Assembly: GCF_000332475.2 (NCBI RefSeq)
Contig: NZ_AOGX02000032.1
Coordinates: 93,546-157,545, forward strand
Length of the DNA: 64,000 nt
Reading direction: 5' to 3'
DNA from: Leptospira yanagawae serovar Saopaulo str. Sao Paulo = ATCC 700523
GTDB taxonomy: Bacteria; Spirochaetota; Leptospiria; Leptospirales; Leptospiraceae
Numbering within the stretch: the first letter of the stretch is position 1; every line of letters starts with the position of its first letter. Positions 55,406-63,768 of this stretch are shown one piece after another. Under the pieces are notes generated by a model. That model made no database searches. It saw only the letters and a list, made by a program, of their open reading frames with translations, and was not told where the DNA came from. The position numbers and the translations under genes are program-made.

Positions 55406-56127
55406 GTGGTTTGAATCAGAGTTTTTTAAAGGACTTAGAAAAAGTTAAAAATCCCAAAAAAGCCGCTTTTTTTCCCCGATTTTTCAAAACAGGTCCTGGT
55501 GAATACGGCGAAGGAGATAAGTTTTTAGGAATCACAGTCCCCAACCAAAGAAAAATCGCAAAACAATACGCAAACAAACTATCCTTAGATGATCTTGAAG
55601 TCATGATCCAATCACCCTTTCATGAAGTAAGGCTCACTTGCCTTTTAATATTGGTTTTAAAGTATAAGGCAAAAGGAATATCCGATTTAGAAAAACAAAA
55701 GATTGTTTCCTTTTATTTCGAAAACACTCGGTACATCAATAACTGGGATTTGGTGGACGCCAGTGCTGATAAAATCTTAGGAGACTATTTTTTTCCAAAG
55801 GATAAAACAAAGGTTCTGGATCTAAAAAATTCCAAAAGCCTTTGGGAAAATCGAATCGCCATCCTTAGTTCCTTTGATTGGATTCGGAAAGGCCAATTTG
55901 CAGAAACCATTTACCTTTGCGAATTTTTTTTATCCCATCCCCATGATTTGATCCATAAAGCCACAGGTTGGATGCTGAGAGAGATTGGTAACCGCGATAA
56001 AAAAGTTTTAATTCAATTTTTGGAACAGAACGTAACAAAGATGCCTCGAACAATGTTACGTTATGCGATCGAAAAACTACAAGACCAAGAAAGGAAAAAA
56101 TGGTTATCTTACAAAAAAGAAATTTAA
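55402..56127 (+). CDS. AlkD-family DNA glycosylase (DNA alkylation repair)
   Basis: A 241-residue all-helical HEAT-like protein. Family signals are FFKTGPGEYGEGDKFLGITVPNQRKIAK, HEVRLTCLLILVLKY and YINNWDLVDASADKILG, where the Trp-Asp pair is the catalytic core of AlkD. It would excise bulky or positively charged alkylated bases. It is third in the operon with photolyase and the ClpS-like gene. The 3' end overlaps the convergent cyclase gene by 4 nt. Confidence 0.87.
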   Translation: MSGLNQSFLKDLEKVKNPKKAAFFPRFFKTGPGEYGEGDKFLGITVPNQRKIAKQYANKLSLDDLEVMIQSPFHEVRLTCLLILVLKYKAKGISDLEKQKIVSFYFENTRYINNWDLVDASADKILGDYFFPKDKTKVLDLKNSKSLWENRIAILSSFDWIRKGQFAETIYLCEFFLSHPHDLIHKATGWMLREIGNRDKKVLIQFLEQNVTKMPRTMLRYAIEKLQDQERKKWLSYKKEI

Positions 56128-58178
56128 GTTCTTGGGTGTACCTTGGTAACAAAGTATACTTTGACTGGCTCAGATTTTCCTTTCAGTGTTAATTCTTTCG
56201 TATCTTCGTATTCAATGTAGGTTTCACCACCTGCCGCAAGAAAAGCAGCTTCGGATACAGCCACCTTACCAGGGATACCATGGCTTTCAAGCCTCGCTGC
56301 GGTATTCACGGCATCCCCAATCACGGTATAATCCATTCGTTTGACAGATCCAATGTTTCCAACAATGGCTTCCCCATAATTGACTCCAATCCGCAAACGA
56401 AAGGTGCCAGGCTCGAGCCCGAGTTCCTGATTGATTTCCGCCATCCGTTTTTGCATGTCGACAGCACATGCAATTGCATGGTATGCATCCAATTCAGTTT
56501 GTTTGGGAGCTCCCCAAAAGGCCATGATGGCATCACCTATAAACTTATCCAAGGTGGCAGAATAATGAAATATCAAATCAGATAGTGATTCAAATATTGT
56601 ATTTAAGTGATTTAAGACGACACCGGGTGGATTTTTTTCTGCAAACGTTGTGAATCCTACGATATCAGAAAAAAGAGTCGCAATATCCTTTTCTTCTCCA
56701 CCTAACTTAATCTGATCGGTGACGATCGTCTCCATCACTGCAGGCGAAAAATAGCGAGACAATCTATCTTTTTCCTCTTTTTGTTTTTCAACAAGTAACC
56801 GAGAATCGATCATATTTTTAACAATGGATAATGCAACAGAAACTGTGAATGCCGCAAATGCATAATCTTTTACAAATGTATGGCTCGGATACCATTCCCA
56901 CTGCATTTCCACGAACACATCATTTAACATTAACATGATAAAGGCAAAAAATCCAAAGGACACAGTGCCCATAGACGGTACTTTGCGACCAAGGAATATG
57001 ATGTAAAAGAGTGATGCACCTAATAAAATTGTGACGAAACTCCAATAAAAGAAAAACTTAGATAAAAAGAATAAATTCGGAGCAAAAATCACAATGAGTG
57101 CAGATAACAAACCTGCGGCATCAATGTATCGATTGGTGAGTTTGATCCAACCGCTTCGCACATGTGCAAATCGTACAATAAAATTAAACAAGAAGTGCAC
57201 AAGAGCAATCCAAGTCATATATTCAAGTTTTTTGATCAAAAAACCATCGTTTAGTATCGAATAAATGATTTGGCTTTGAAACAAAGTATTTAAAGCCATA
57301 AATATAGAACCTAACGCGAAATAGATAGTCGCGTGTTCTTCATTTCGAAACAAAAATTGCCAATACAAGTAAAAACTTCCAAGTAATAGTGTTAAAACAA
57401 TTACGAAAATTTTCTTAAAATCATTCCAATACTCAGCTCGTTCTGAATATTTATTAGATGAAACATAAAATTTATCGTGAGATAAACCTGGACTGAGTGG
57501 ATACTTTGCATAAACTCGCACTGCTAGAACATTAGGTTCGTCAATTTTTAAAAGGTGGTAAGGGATCCGGTAAAATCGTATTTTGTCACTATATAAGGAT
57601 TTATCATCTAACTGACTATTGGTGTCAGTATCTAAATGCAAACCAGTTCCTCCGATGAATTTTCCATTCCAATAAACTGCGTCGGCTTGGCTAATTTGGC
57701 CCAAACGAACCGTTAAATTTTTAGATTTAAATTTATTTTGAATGTCATCATTCGAAATTACAATTTCAGTTCGATACCAACCATACCCTTTGTATTTTTC
57801 CATGTACTTTGAAAAATCAGGATAATACAATTCACCGTCCCCATCTGTGACTTTATCCCAACCTGTTTGGATTTGGAATCCCGAAATCCAGCCGGTCCTG
57901 ACTGATTCTTCTAATGTTGGTTGCGCGTATGAAAAAATATGAGCTTTGATTTCGCCAGCATCTTCATCTAAATAGACATCATCTTCTGTCATTTCAGTGA
58001 TCCTTGGGGAATCACCTGGTTTAAAACTCCATTTGTGAATGTTTTGTCCAAAAGAGGATTCGGACCTCAAATCCAAAATTTGATTCGTCAATAGAACCTG
58101 TGCCGAGAGGGAGTTTAGGGAAAAGAAGGAAAGGCAAGAAATTACACTGAGTGAAAAGTATCTTTTCGAAAAAACCAT
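56124..58178 (-). CDS. Membrane-bound class III adenylate cyclase with periplasmic sensor
   Basis: About 684 residues from the ATG at 58178, which is followed directly by a signal peptide (FSKRYFSLSVISCLSFFSLNSLSAQ, read in parts). Residues about 30-240 are a periplasmic beta-sandwich resembling carbohydrate-binding folds (YGWYRTEIVISNDD, VYWNGKFIGGTG). About seven TM helices follow (residues 245-450). The C-terminal cyclase has the metal Asp pair in TLFSDIVGFTTFAE and FIGDAIMAFWGAP, the ATP-type Lys in LDKFIGD and the Thr in DYTVIGDAVNTAARLE. It should make cAMP in response to an envelope signal. Its start codon overlaps that of the divergent gene. Confidence 0.85.
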   Translation of the reverse strand: MVFSKRYFSLSVISCLSFFSLNSLSAQVLLTNQILDLRSESSFGQNIHKWSFKPGDSPRITEMTEDDVYLDEDAGEIKAHIFSYAQPTLEESVRTGWISGFQIQTGWDKVTDGDGELYYPDFSKYMEKYKGYGWYRTEIVISNDDIQNKFKSKNLTVRLGQISQADAVYWNGKFIGGTGLHLDTDTNSQLDDKSLYSDKIRFYRIPYHLLKIDEPNVLAVRVYAKYPLSPGLSHDKFYVSSNKYSERAEYWNDFKKIFVIVLTLLLGSFYLYWQFLFRNEEHATIYFALGSIFMALNTLFQSQIIYSILNDGFLIKKLEYMTWIALVHFLFNFIVRFAHVRSGWIKLTNRYIDAAGLLSALIVIFAPNLFFLSKFFFYWSFVTILLGASLFYIIFLGRKVPSMGTVSFGFFAFIMLMLNDVFVEMQWEWYPSHTFVKDYAFAAFTVSVALSIVKNMIDSRLLVEKQKEEKDRLSRYFSPAVMETIVTDQIKLGGEEKDIATLFSDIVGFTTFAEKNPPGVVLNHLNTIFESLSDLIFHYSATLDKFIGDAIMAFWGAPKQTELDAYHAIACAVDMQKRMAEINQELGLEPGTFRLRIGVNYGEAIVGNIGSVKRMDYTVIGDAVNTAARLESHGIPGKVAVSEAAFLAAGGETYIEYEDTKELTLKGKSEPVKVYFVTKVHPRT

Positions 58179-59544
58179 GTCAGAAATCGTATTCAAAAGT
58201 AGTGGAACTGGCAAGAAGAAAACATTGGACAAAGTGAAAGTCGAAGGACTGAATCCTGATTTTTCAGGAATTGTAACTGCACCTAACGGAAAAAAGGTGG
58301 ATATTTTCTATGTCCACCCGGGAGACGAACTTGTCGTTGAATATGTAAAACGAAGGCCAAGGCAAAGGTCATTAAAAGTCCACGAAATCATCCGAAACCA
58401 TCCATGGGATTTAGTCCAATGCCAAGTTTTTGGGGAATGTGGTGGATGTACTGGGCAACACATCCCCTATCCTAAACAAATCAATTTAAAATTTGATCCG
58501 ATCCTAACATCCTTTCAAAAAGATTTAGGTATTACGATAAAACCAGTTCTCGGATCCCAAACTTATGCCTATCGTTCCCGGATGGATTTTTCTGTTTTCC
58601 CAGGCCCCATCATTGGCCAAAGGCAAAGGGGAAATTTCCGAAAGGTAGTTCCCATCACAACCTGTGCCATCCAATCGGAGTGGGCAAACTTTGCATTGCA
58701 AAGCGTACGGTCTGTACTTGAGGAAATGCCTAATGTGATTTGGGATCGAAAATCGGAATTCGGTGGGCTCAAGTACCTAACCATACGAAAGGCTCAGAAT
58801 ACCAATGACGGAATGTTGATTTTTACATTTACGGAAGGTTTTGAAAACCATCCATTGATGGATGAATTCCGAACGTTGTGTTTGGAGAAACTGACCCAAA
58901 ACTCACTTATTTTTTGTTACAACCGACCGAAATCGGAAGTCTCTGCCGTAGGTCGCCCGGAAATCTTACGAGGAAAACTTACATTCACTGAAACAGTCCT
59001 CAATCAAAGTTTTGAAGTCCCATTTGATTCGTTTTTCCAACCGAACCCCAATGGATTTTTACCCATCCTACATTTTATCAAGGAAAGACTACCCGAAGAA
59101 AAGGAAGTGCTCATGGATCTTTTTTGTGGGAATGGATTCTTCTCTTTGTTATACGGCGAATATTTCCAACATGTGGATGGTTATGAATTGACCGAGTCTT
59201 CCATTGCGATTGCCTCAACTCTCTTTGCCAATGCATACCCTTCAAAAACCCACTCCTTTCAAGTAACCAATTTGTTTTTATCCACTGAAAATTTACAGTC
59301 AAAGGAAAAAGCCACACTCATCCTAGACCCACCTCGGGCTGGAGCCGGGAAATTGGTGAACCATTGGATCCGAGACAATGGCCCAAAAGATATTTTCTAT
59401 GTCTCCTGCAATCCTTATTCTCAAAAAGAAGATGTACGGTTATTTTTAGAAGCCTATCAGTACGTAGATGGAATCATCATCGATCCATACCCGCACACTC
59501 CGCATACCGAATCCGTGCTTCACTTTCGAAGAAAAGGACGATAA
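58177..59544 (+). CDS. RNA 5-methyluridine methyltransferase (RlmD/TrmA family)
   Basis: A 455-residue protein with an N-terminal TRAM-like domain (VKVEGLNPDFSGIV), Fe-S ligands in CQVFGECGGCTGQH, the SAM fold LMDLFCGNGFFSLLYG, the LILDPPRAGAGKLV motif and the catalytic Cys in FYVSCNPYSQKEDV. The substrate, 23S rRNA or tRNA, cannot be told. The ATG at 58177 overlaps the divergent cyclase ATG in the shared CATG, and no SD is visible in the short leader. Confidence 0.88.
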   Translation: MSEIVFKSSGTGKKKTLDKVKVEGLNPDFSGIVTAPNGKKVDIFYVHPGDELVVEYVKRRPRQRSLKVHEIIRNHPWDLVQCQVFGECGGCTGQHIPYPKQINLKFDPILTSFQKDLGITIKPVLGSQTYAYRSRMDFSVFPGPIIGQRQRGNFRKVVPITTCAIQSEWANFALQSVRSVLEEMPNVIWDRKSEFGGLKYLTIRKAQNTNDGMLIFTFTEGFENHPLMDEFRTLCLEKLTQNSLIFCYNRPKSEVSAVGRPEILRGKLTFTETVLNQSFEVPFDSFFQPNPNGFLPILHFIKERLPEEKEVLMDLFCGNGFFSLLYGEYFQHVDGYELTESSIAIASTLFANAYPSKTHSFQVTNLFLSTENLQSKEKATLILDPPRAGAGKLVNHWIRDNGPKDIFYVSCNPYSQKEDVRLFLEAYQYVDGIIIDPYPHTPHTESVLHFRRKGR

Positions 59545-59593
59545 TTCCCTTCACCGTTTTTGCCATTTGGCCGAAATTGAAAAGGAGGGAACT

Positions 59594-60721
59594 ATGAAAA
59601 AACGGACATCAATTCTATTTTTCTATTTAGCCATTTTTTGGCAAATTGGTTGTGCGAGTGTGATGGTGACCAATTGGATTCCAGATGATTCCAATTTCAA
59701 AGAAAGACCTGTTCGCGTATTACTTGGTTATGCGAGTGAAGAAGAGATTTTCAAAACGGCAGGTGAACTTGTTGTTAAAGATGCAAACGACTTAACAATC
59801 AAAAGAGCTTATGATTTTTTATCTTTAAATCCAATGGCATTAAAAGCACCGATCTCCATTCATAGTAACTCGGAATGGATCGAATACAAAGGCACAAGTT
59901 ACCGGGGCACAGTACTACTCAAACCGATTGATGGTAAAGTTTATATCATCAATTTGGTTCCAATCGAATTATATCTACTCTCCGTTGTTCCTTCTGAGGT
60001 CAGTGCCTCTTGGCCAAAAGAAGCATTAAAAGCACAAGCGGTTTGTGCGAGAACGTACGTTGTAAAAGAGATGTTAAATCGCAAAAAACAAGAGTTTGAT
60101 GTTGATACTTCAACGAACACTCAAGTATATAAGGGTAAAAACAAAGAACATAAAAATACTACAGAAGCTGTGTTTGAAACAGAAGGATTAATTCTCATCC
60201 ATAAGGGACAACCCATTCAAAGTTTTTTCCATTCCAATGCAGGTGGATATACAGAAGATCCTGCCAATGTATGGGGAAACCCAGTGGAATACTTAAAACC
60301 TGTTCCATCCGAGTATGATAAAGATGGAGACCAATATTCGTGGGAAGAAAAATGGAAAACTGATTATGTAAACCAAAGATTAAGTGATTTAGGAATTGGT
60401 GAAGTGCAAGACATTGTTGTTGCGAATCGTTTTCCTACATCCCGAGTGAATGAATTAGAAATCATCGGAACCTCAGGAATCAAAAAAATCAAAGCCACTG
60501 AGTTTCGCAAAAAAATTGGTGCCACTAAATTAAAATCAACTCGTTTTGGGATTCGAAAAGAAGACTCAGGAGAATTCTATGTAAAAGGACTTGGTTCGGG
60601 ACATGGTGTAGGTATGTCTCAATGGGGAAGTTTTGCAATGGCAAAAAACCAATTTAACCACAAAGAAATATTACAACATTACTTTAAAGGGATCGAATTC
60701 GCAAGAATCGTCTCAAAATAA
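59594..60721 (+). CDS. SpoIID/LytB-domain lipoprotein
   Basis: About 375 residues from the ATG at 59594 with an excellent SD (AAAGGAGGG); the frame is open upstream but unsupported. The signal FFYLAIFWQIGCAS ends in a lipobox. The SpoIID domain covers about residues 90-370: LYLLSVVPSEVSASWPKEALKAQAVCARTY, whose Glu is the catalytic acid in SpoIID transglycosylases, then FFHSNAGGYTED and GHGVGMSQWGSFAMAKNQF. It would cleave denuded peptidoglycan glycan strands in the periplasm. It follows the methyltransferase by 49 nt. Confidence 0.87.
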   Translation: MKKRTSILFFYLAIFWQIGCASVMVTNWIPDDSNFKERPVRVLLGYASEEEIFKTAGELVVKDANDLTIKRAYDFLSLNPMALKAPISIHSNSEWIEYKGTSYRGTVLLKPIDGKVYIINLVPIELYLLSVVPSEVSASWPKEALKAQAVCARTYVVKEMLNRKKQEFDVDTSTNTQVYKGKNKEHKNTTEAVFETEGLILIHKGQPIQSFFHSNAGGYTEDPANVWGNPVEYLKPVPSEYDKDGDQYSWEEKWKTDYVNQRLSDLGIGEVQDIVVANRFPTSRVNELEIIGTSGIKKIKATEFRKKIGATKLKSTRFGIRKEDSGEFYVKGLGSGHGVGMSQWGSFAMAKNQFNHKEILQHYFKGIEFARIVSK

Positions 60722-60752
60722 CCCCTAGATTTTAGTTTCCCTCGCCAGATAG

Positions 60753-60780
60753 TTTTAGAATCTGTCCTTAGGTTCTAAAA
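60753..60780. promoter_or_regulatory. 8-bp inverted repeat directly upstream of the HDOD gene
   Basis: TTTTAGAA (60753-60760) and TTCTAAAA (60773-60780) are perfect complements separated by 12 nt and end 3 nt before the ATG at 60784. The only SD-like AGG lies in the loop. It could be an operator or an RNA hairpin controlling translation. It has no T-run, so it is a poor terminator for the SpoIID gene. Confidence 0.4.
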
Positions 60781-60783
60781 CAT

Positions 60784-61626
60784 ATGGCAACACTGGAAGA
60801 ATACTTATCCCAAATCAAAGATCTGACGATTGTTCCGCCAGTCTTATTATCCGTACTTTCACTAGATGATGACAATGAACTATCCTTTGGTGAACTAGAA
60901 AAAAAAGTCCAATCTGACCAGGTCTTAGTTGCTAGACTTTTAAAATTAGCGAACTCTCCTTTTTTCTCTCGCGGAAACCCTGTTGCCAATATGAAACAAG
61001 TAATCACTCGTTTGGGTTTTAAAACCGTAAGAAGTATGGTTGCTATGTCGATGACAGATTCCCTATTCAGCCAAGGGAATTATAAAAAATTCCGCGACGA
61101 AGTTTGGGATCATTCCGTTGCCAAAGGGATTTTTGCTCAAATCCTTTGCGAAGAAAAAAAATTCAAAAAAGAAGCAGAACTTGCAATCACATGTGGACTC
61201 ATGCAAGACTTAGGTAGAATTGTATTAAACACAATTGATCGTAAAAAATATGTAGAAGTACTCACTGAATTCCAAACCTCCGATACAAATTTAGTTACCT
61301 TAGAAAAACAAGCGTTTGGTGTTGATTCTTATGAAATGGGAAGTGCGGCTGCGAAACTTTGGAAAATGCCAGCAATTATCATTACTACGATCGAAGATTT
61401 ATCAAAACCGGTAGTGGAACAAAGTTCCCTCGGTCAAATCATTGGTTTTGCAGGAACAATTGCAAAACTCACTGGGCATGGAAAACAAGAACCAAATTCC
61501 CTTGAAAAGTTTGAGGAGTATAAATCATCTTTAAGCCTTGTCATTGAAGATACAAAAGAATACCTATCGGCAAAAGATGAGAAATTGAAATCCAATGAAT
61601 TGTATCAGTTCTGTAGCACACTATAA
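60784..61626 (+). CDS. HDOD-domain signalling protein
   Basis: A 280-residue protein with an N-terminal HDOD domain: IVPPVLLSVLSLDDDNELSFGELEKKVQSDQVLVARLLKLANSPFF (seen as residues about 16-61), VITRLGFKTVRSMVAMSM and GLMQDLGRIVLNT. The catalytic HD dyad of true HD phosphohydrolases is not present, as usual for the family. It is probably a scaffold in a second-messenger or chemosensory pathway. It converges with the soluble cyclase gene (2 nt apart). Confidence 0.83.
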   Translation: MATLEEYLSQIKDLTIVPPVLLSVLSLDDDNELSFGELEKKVQSDQVLVARLLKLANSPFFSRGNPVANMKQVITRLGFKTVRSMVAMSMTDSLFSQGNYKKFRDEVWDHSVAKGIFAQILCEEKKFKKEAELAITCGLMQDLGRIVLNTIDRKKYVEVLTEFQTSDTNLVTLEKQAFGVDSYEMGSAAAKLWKMPAIIITTIEDLSKPVVEQSSLGQIIGFAGTIAKLTGHGKQEPNSLEKFEEYKSSLSLVIEDTKEYLSAKDEKLKSNELYQFCSTL

Positions 61627-61628
61627 CT

Positions 61629-62861
61629 TTAGTTAGGCTTTACGCTTAAAATACGATGTAAACCTTCTTTTCCTTTGATTTTAACAGGTTCCAACTCTTC
61701 GTATTTATATTTTTTTGCATACTCTTCAGGAAGATGGTTATACAATCCTTCTGATACATATACCTGCATTGGTTTGGCCATGGATTCCAAACGACTAGCC
61801 ATATTCACCGTATCACCGACAGCGGTATAAGACAATTTTTGAAATGAACCAACGTTCCCAACAATGGCTTTTCCTGATGCCACACCTATCCCGATTTGCG
61901 GAGTGAATCCGTAAATTTGGTCCCATTTGGGTTGCCATAACTCAAATACTTGTATCATTTCAACTGCACAGTCTAAAGCATTTTGTCTATGATCTTGTTG
62001 AAAAACTGGGGCACCAAACAAACACATAATGGAATCTCCAATGTATTTATCAATCATACCGCCATATCCTAAGATAACTTCTGTCATTGCAGTAAAGTAT
62101 TCATTTAAAAACGAAATCACCTGTTCCGGTTTCATTTTTTCAGATAATGTTGTATAACCTCTGATATCTGAAAACAAAACAGATACTTCTTGTTCTTTAC
62201 CTTTCTGATCCAGAGAAAGTGAATTATTCATCAAACTTTCAACAATAATGGGATCCACATACATCCCAAATACGTTTTGCATTTTTTTCTTTTCGTTTTC
62301 TAAATTTAGTTTTTCTTCGTATTCTTTCTCTAACTCTTTTTTGAATTTTTTGACCATCGTATTTAGATCTTGGATTTCTGATTGGTTCATTCCATATAAA
62401 TCTTGAAAACGTTTTAGGCTATCGTCCATTTGAATCGATACAACTTTTTTACGATAAATTTCTCTGAATAAATTTCGGAATCGATGTTCTAGAATATTTT
62501 TCTTTAACCGACGTTTGCTGAAGTATTCATTAATTCCTAATTGGAATGCATGAATTGGAAGTTGTTTCCCTTCTGCTTTCGTAAACACAACCACTGGTAA
62601 TTCAGATGGTCCTGCTAAATCCATAATTTGTTCCAAAACTTCTTCTGGAGGAACTTCCAATTCGGGAAATTGGATTTCGGTGATGAGTAAATCATATTGG
62701 ACTTTCCGAATTTCTTCCGCACCATTTTCAAAAACAGAGCGCCAGGTCAGATCAATATAATCTCCAAACCATTCTTTGAGTAATTCAGAAATTGTTTCAT
62801 ACGATTTTTTCTGAGGTTCTAAGACGATGACACGAACGATTTCTTCTTTTTCTAAATCCAC
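61629..62861 (-). CDS. Class III cyclase with a degenerate receiver domain
   Basis: A 410-residue soluble protein. Residues 8-125 follow the receiver fold, but the acidic pair is reduced to VIVLEPQ and the phosphoacceptor Asp is Glu62 (DLLITEIQFPE); the Lys in INEYFSK is kept. A coiled coil (150-195) leads to the cyclase domain with metal Asp D232 (FSDIRGYTTL) and D276 (YIGDSIMCLFGAP), Lys272, and SYTAVGDTVNMASRLE. It should produce cAMP. It lies 5 nt after the ferredoxin/NuoB-like gene, so they may be co-transcribed. Confidence 0.83.
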   Translation of the reverse strand: MDLEKEEIVRVIVLEPQKKSYETISELLKEWFGDYIDLTWRSVFENGAEEIRKVQYDLLITEIQFPELEVPPEEVLEQIMDLAGPSELPVVVFTKAEGKQLPIHAFQLGINEYFSKRRLKKNILEHRFRNLFREIYRKKVVSIQMDDSLKRFQDLYGMNQSEIQDLNTMVKKFKKELEKEYEEKLNLENEKKKMQNVFGMYVDPIIVESLMNNSLSLDQKGKEQEVSVLFSDIRGYTTLSEKMKPEQVISFLNEYFTAMTEVILGYGGMIDKYIGDSIMCLFGAPVFQQDHRQNALDCAVEMIQVFELWQPKWDQIYGFTPQIGIGVASGKAIVGNVGSFQKLSYTAVGDTVNMASRLESMAKPMQVYVSEGLYNHLPEEYAKKYKYEELEPVKIKGKEGLHRILSVKPN

Positions 62862-62866
62862 GCGCC

Positions 62867-63688
62867 TTATTTTTCACTCTCTAAAAATTTGTGAAGCGCC
62901 TCTTGGAATTGGAAAGAAAATCTTCCAAGTAATAACCGAAATCCTTGTAAAATGACATCTGGTCTAGGGGGATCTCCTGAAATGAAAAGGTCTGGTTCTT
63001 GTGGAAGTTTACCCTTAGGAAAAAGCCCACCACTGACCGCTTCCGTCCCGCAGGCAATCAATGCCTTCGGTTCACTCATCACATCCCAGGCAGTTTGTAA
63101 AGGGGCTTCCATATTTTGGCTCACTGGGCCTGAAAACACAATGGCATCTGCATGTTTCGGACTTGCAACACAACGAATCCCTTCTCTTTCCGAATCAAAA
63201 ACGGAATTGAAGCTGGCATTTAATTCCGATTCAACCGTATTGTTCCCACCAGCGGCCACTTCCCTATATAAAAATCCTCGTTTCTGTGTAAGTTTCCGAA
63301 ATCGTTTCTGATTTTCAGTAAGAGAGAATGGAAGGATGGGAGGTGTTTCTTTAACTCCTTTTTTATACTGAGTGTAAAATTCCTCTCTGTGTAAAGCGAT
63401 CACGTATATAAATCCAGAGTTAGTCAATTTCCCATCAGGACAAATTGTCACACACTGTCCACATTGTAGGCATTTGCCATAATCAATATGGAGTTCATCT
63501 ATTCCCTTTCTTTCAATTGCTTTCGTTGGGCAATCGATTTCACAAAGCTTACATGTACCACAGCCCGATTGCATTTCCTTTGTTGGAGTGGGAATCCCAC
63601 GTTGGTTGGGATGTACATAGGTTGCAGAATTAAAATCCATAACCTTTTTCTTTCTAAAAACATTCAGAATCTCTAATAATACTCTCAT
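62867..63688 (-). CDS. Ferredoxin / NuoB-like fusion protein with lost N2-cluster ligands
   Basis: A 273-residue fusion. Residues 38-95 carry two intact [4Fe-4S] motifs, C43-C46-C49-C53 and C73-C76-C79-C83. Residues about 135-260 resemble NuoB/HycG/HyfI: ASPKHADAIVFSGPVSQNM, MSEPKALIACGTEAVSGG and ISGDPPRPDVILQGF. All four cysteines that should hold the proximal cluster are replaced: N149, V152, E216 and D239 (PGCPPRP becomes SGDPPRP). The start ATGA overlaps the stop of an upstream frame. It looks like the H-I part of a hyf-type respiratory complex turned to a non-catalytic role. Confidence 0.75.
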   Translation of the reverse strand: MRVLLEILNVFRKKKVMDFNSATYVHPNQRGIPTPTKEMQSGCGTCKLCEIDCPTKAIERKGIDELHIDYGKCLQCGQCVTICPDGKLTNSGFIYVIALHREEFYTQYKKGVKETPPILPFSLTENQKRFRKLTQKRGFLYREVAAGGNNTVESELNASFNSVFDSEREGIRCVASPKHADAIVFSGPVSQNMEAPLQTAWDVMSEPKALIACGTEAVSGGLFPKGKLPQEPDLFISGDPPRPDVILQGFRLLLGRFSFQFQEALHKFLESEK

Positions 63689-63768
63689 AGATCAAAACCA
63701 ACATAACTTAAATTAAACGACTTGTTATTCAATGGAAAATCAGATACCTGTTCCCCTCGGACAGCCAA
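63685..63768 (-). pseudogene. 3' remnant of the upstream partner gene (probable large-subunit/NuoCD-like)
   Basis: Before the TGA at 63685-63687 a frame reads LAVRGEQVSDFPLNNKSF then NLSYVGFDL and overlaps the next gene as ATGA. That 4-nt overlap is the normal coupling used all over this window, so these codons look like the real end of an upstream gene. The likely IS end at 63769 cuts it off. In hyf operons the gene in this place encodes the large (NuoCD/HyfG) subunit; that identity is inferred from order only. Confidence 0.45.
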
